Origin: Paludibacteraceae bacterium
GTDB taxonomy: Bacteria > Bacteroidota > Bacteroidia > Bacteroidales > Paludibacteraceae
DNA: 64,000 bases
Reading direction: 5' to 3'
Assembly (NCBI GenBank): GCA_905234835.1
Contig: CAJOIZ010000001.1
Span: forward strand, 212,357 to 276,356
The position numbers and the translations under genes are program-made. Within the stretch, counting starts at the first letter, position 1; every line of letters starts with the position of its first letter. Positions 63,233 through 64,000 of the stretch are shown piece by piece. Under the pieces are notes generated by a model. It had not been told where the DNA came from, searched no databases, and saw nothing but the letters and a program-made list of their open reading frames with translations.

Positions 63233-63269
63233 GTATGTATGTATGTATGTATGTATGTATGTATGTATG
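63233..63269 (+). repeat. Tetranucleotide (GTAT)9 microsatellite in a leader
   Basis: Nine GTAT units with a trailing G, without interruption. A leader frame from ATG 63213 runs through it as repeated YVCM residues. Changes in copy number would shift that frame and alter the leader length. Confidence 0.9.
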
Positions 63270-63397
63270 GCGCGGCGATGGGCGCACAGGTTATAGAGGA
63301 ACAAGCAGATAAACCGACTTAGCGGCTGATGTGTTGTGCATCGGTCGCTTTGTCGTATATAATTAACAAATAATTAACATTATTAACAAAAAACTTT

Positions 63398-64000
63398 ATG
63401 AGAAAACTATTAACATTTCTCATTGCCGCGCTCATGAGCGTAGGCATGTTTGCGGCCACCGAGGTGACCATCACCCAAAACGACTTCCCCTCGTCGGGCG
63501 AATCTTTCACTAAAGACGGCGTAACCGTTTCGGCTGGAATGATAGACGGTATGGGCGGCAACCTAATGGATGGAGGTTCTTTTAGCACTACACTCGGCAA
63601 CTTCACCCAGATTGAAGTAAATGCAGAAGATGTGAGTATATATGGACCTGGATGGACTGGTAATTTTGTAAAAAAGACTTGGACAGGAAATGCTTCCAGC
63701 GTATCGTTCAGTGGCGAAATTATGGGTAATAGTCATGGAGTTACTCTCAAGTTCACCATCGCAGAACCCACTCCGACTTATACCGTAGCGCTGGAAGACG
63801 GCACAGTCAATGCCGATAAAGTAACGCTGAGTGCAAATGAGTCGGAAGCAGGACAAACCGTTACCGTTGCTCCGGCAGAAGGCTATGAAATCACGAGCCT
63901 GACGGTGTCTTATCTGACAAACAACTACTCAGTTCGTGTAAAAGAAGAATTCTATGGAGATATAGAAGATGTAGACCCCCAAGTCGTAACCTTGCCTCGT
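63398..64000 (+). CDS. Secreted protein of unknown function, C-terminus outside window
   Basis: The first 201 codons, open to the right edge. Signal peptide MRKLLTFLIAALMSVGMFAA, then beta-rich sequence TFDFPSSGES-like with GGNLMDGGSFSTTLGNFTQI and a later VEEPTPTYTVALEDGTVNADKVTLS. The segment VALEDGTVNADKVTLSANESEAG recalls bacterial Ig/InlB-type repeat boundaries. Probably exported or surface. The gene has its own promoter and a long leader with a microsatellite. Confidence 0.8.
   Translation, partial: MRKLLTFLIAALMSVGMFAATEVTITQNDFPSSGESFTKDGVTVSAGMIDGMGGNLMDGGSFSTTLGNFTQIEVNAEDVSIYGPGWTGNFVKKTWTGNASSVSFSGEIMGNSHGVTLKFTIAEPTPTYTVALEDGTVNADKVTLSANESEAGQTVTVAPAEGYEITSLTVSYLTNNYSVRVKEEFYGDIEDVDPQVVTLPR

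Overview
The window looks like a chromosomal segment of a gut or rumen type Bacteroidales bacterium. The main evidence is the Bacteroidetes promoter pattern, a TTTG or TTG followed about 19-22 bases later by TAnnTTTG, seen in front of many genes. The window also has a complete methylmalonyl-CoA/Na+-decarboxylase propionate module, Bacteroidales-style secreted beta-rich proteins and weak ribosome binding sites. Housekeeping genes (pnp, lepA, groESL, mutAB, the methylmalonyl-CoA decarboxylase set) are GC-richer. The stretches at about 5.5-8.3, 19.5-36.5 and 49-52.5 kb are visibly AT-richer and carry accessory genes. No tRNA, rRNA, CRISPR array or insertion sequence was recognised.

Layout: (1) 1-5 kb, a partial secreted protein and pnp. 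(2) 5.5-8.3 kb, an EptA-like phosphoethanolamine transferase with an elaborate structured leader, then a HEPN/MNT toxin-antitoxin pair. (3) 8.5-14.5 kb, a tight minus-strand operon of a GH106-like lipoprotein, an exosortase-family membrane protein and a 1097-residue secreted protein. (4) 14.6-18.5 kb, a steroid 5-alpha-reductase-like protein, an Old Yellow Enzyme and lepA. (5) 19.5-36.5 kb, an AT-rich accessory island: TIR-Sel1 (one deleted and one full copy), Macro-TIR, TIR-WG, a PH-like fragment, then a vWA / tubulin-like / vWA triad and small unknown genes. (6) 36.7-42 kb, a tightly packed operon of ADP-ribosylglycohydrolase, two phosphatases, methyltransferase, RNA ligase and HD-Pnk, which reads as an RNA repair cassette. 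(7) 42.2-48.6 kb, methylmalonyl-CoA epimerase plus the four-subunit Na+-pumping decarboxylase, then groESL and a tiny ORF. (8) 49-52.5 kb, a small overlapping gene pair and a type IIG-like restriction-modification protein with a second copy of the structured leader. (9) 53-58.5 kb, secreted endonuclease I and mutAB. (10) 58.6-62.5 kb, a minus-strand phage-lysis-like group of small genes. (11) 63.1-64 kb, a secreted protein with a tetranucleotide microsatellite in its leader.

How the genes fit together: mutAB, epimerase and the biotin/Na+ decarboxylase form the succinyl-CoA to propionyl-CoA route, coupling decarboxylation to Na+ export. The TIR, macro and ADP-ribosylglycohydrolase proteins share NAD+/ADP-ribose chemistry, and together with the vWA/tubulin triad and the RNA repair operon they suggest a conflict-response region. 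This is inference from domains and context.

The two least expected observations are non-protein. First, two 300-340 base elements directly upstream of unrelated genes (7202-7541 minus, 49605-49906 plus) share one multi-helix topology, but most paired arms differ in sequence, which is the pattern of covariation. Second, the genome carries short degenerate tandem-word arrays (9-, 10- and 11-base periods and others). These lie mostly between genes, but several sit in frame inside coding sequences (mutA linker, DUF5675 protein, GH106-like protein, probably lepA).
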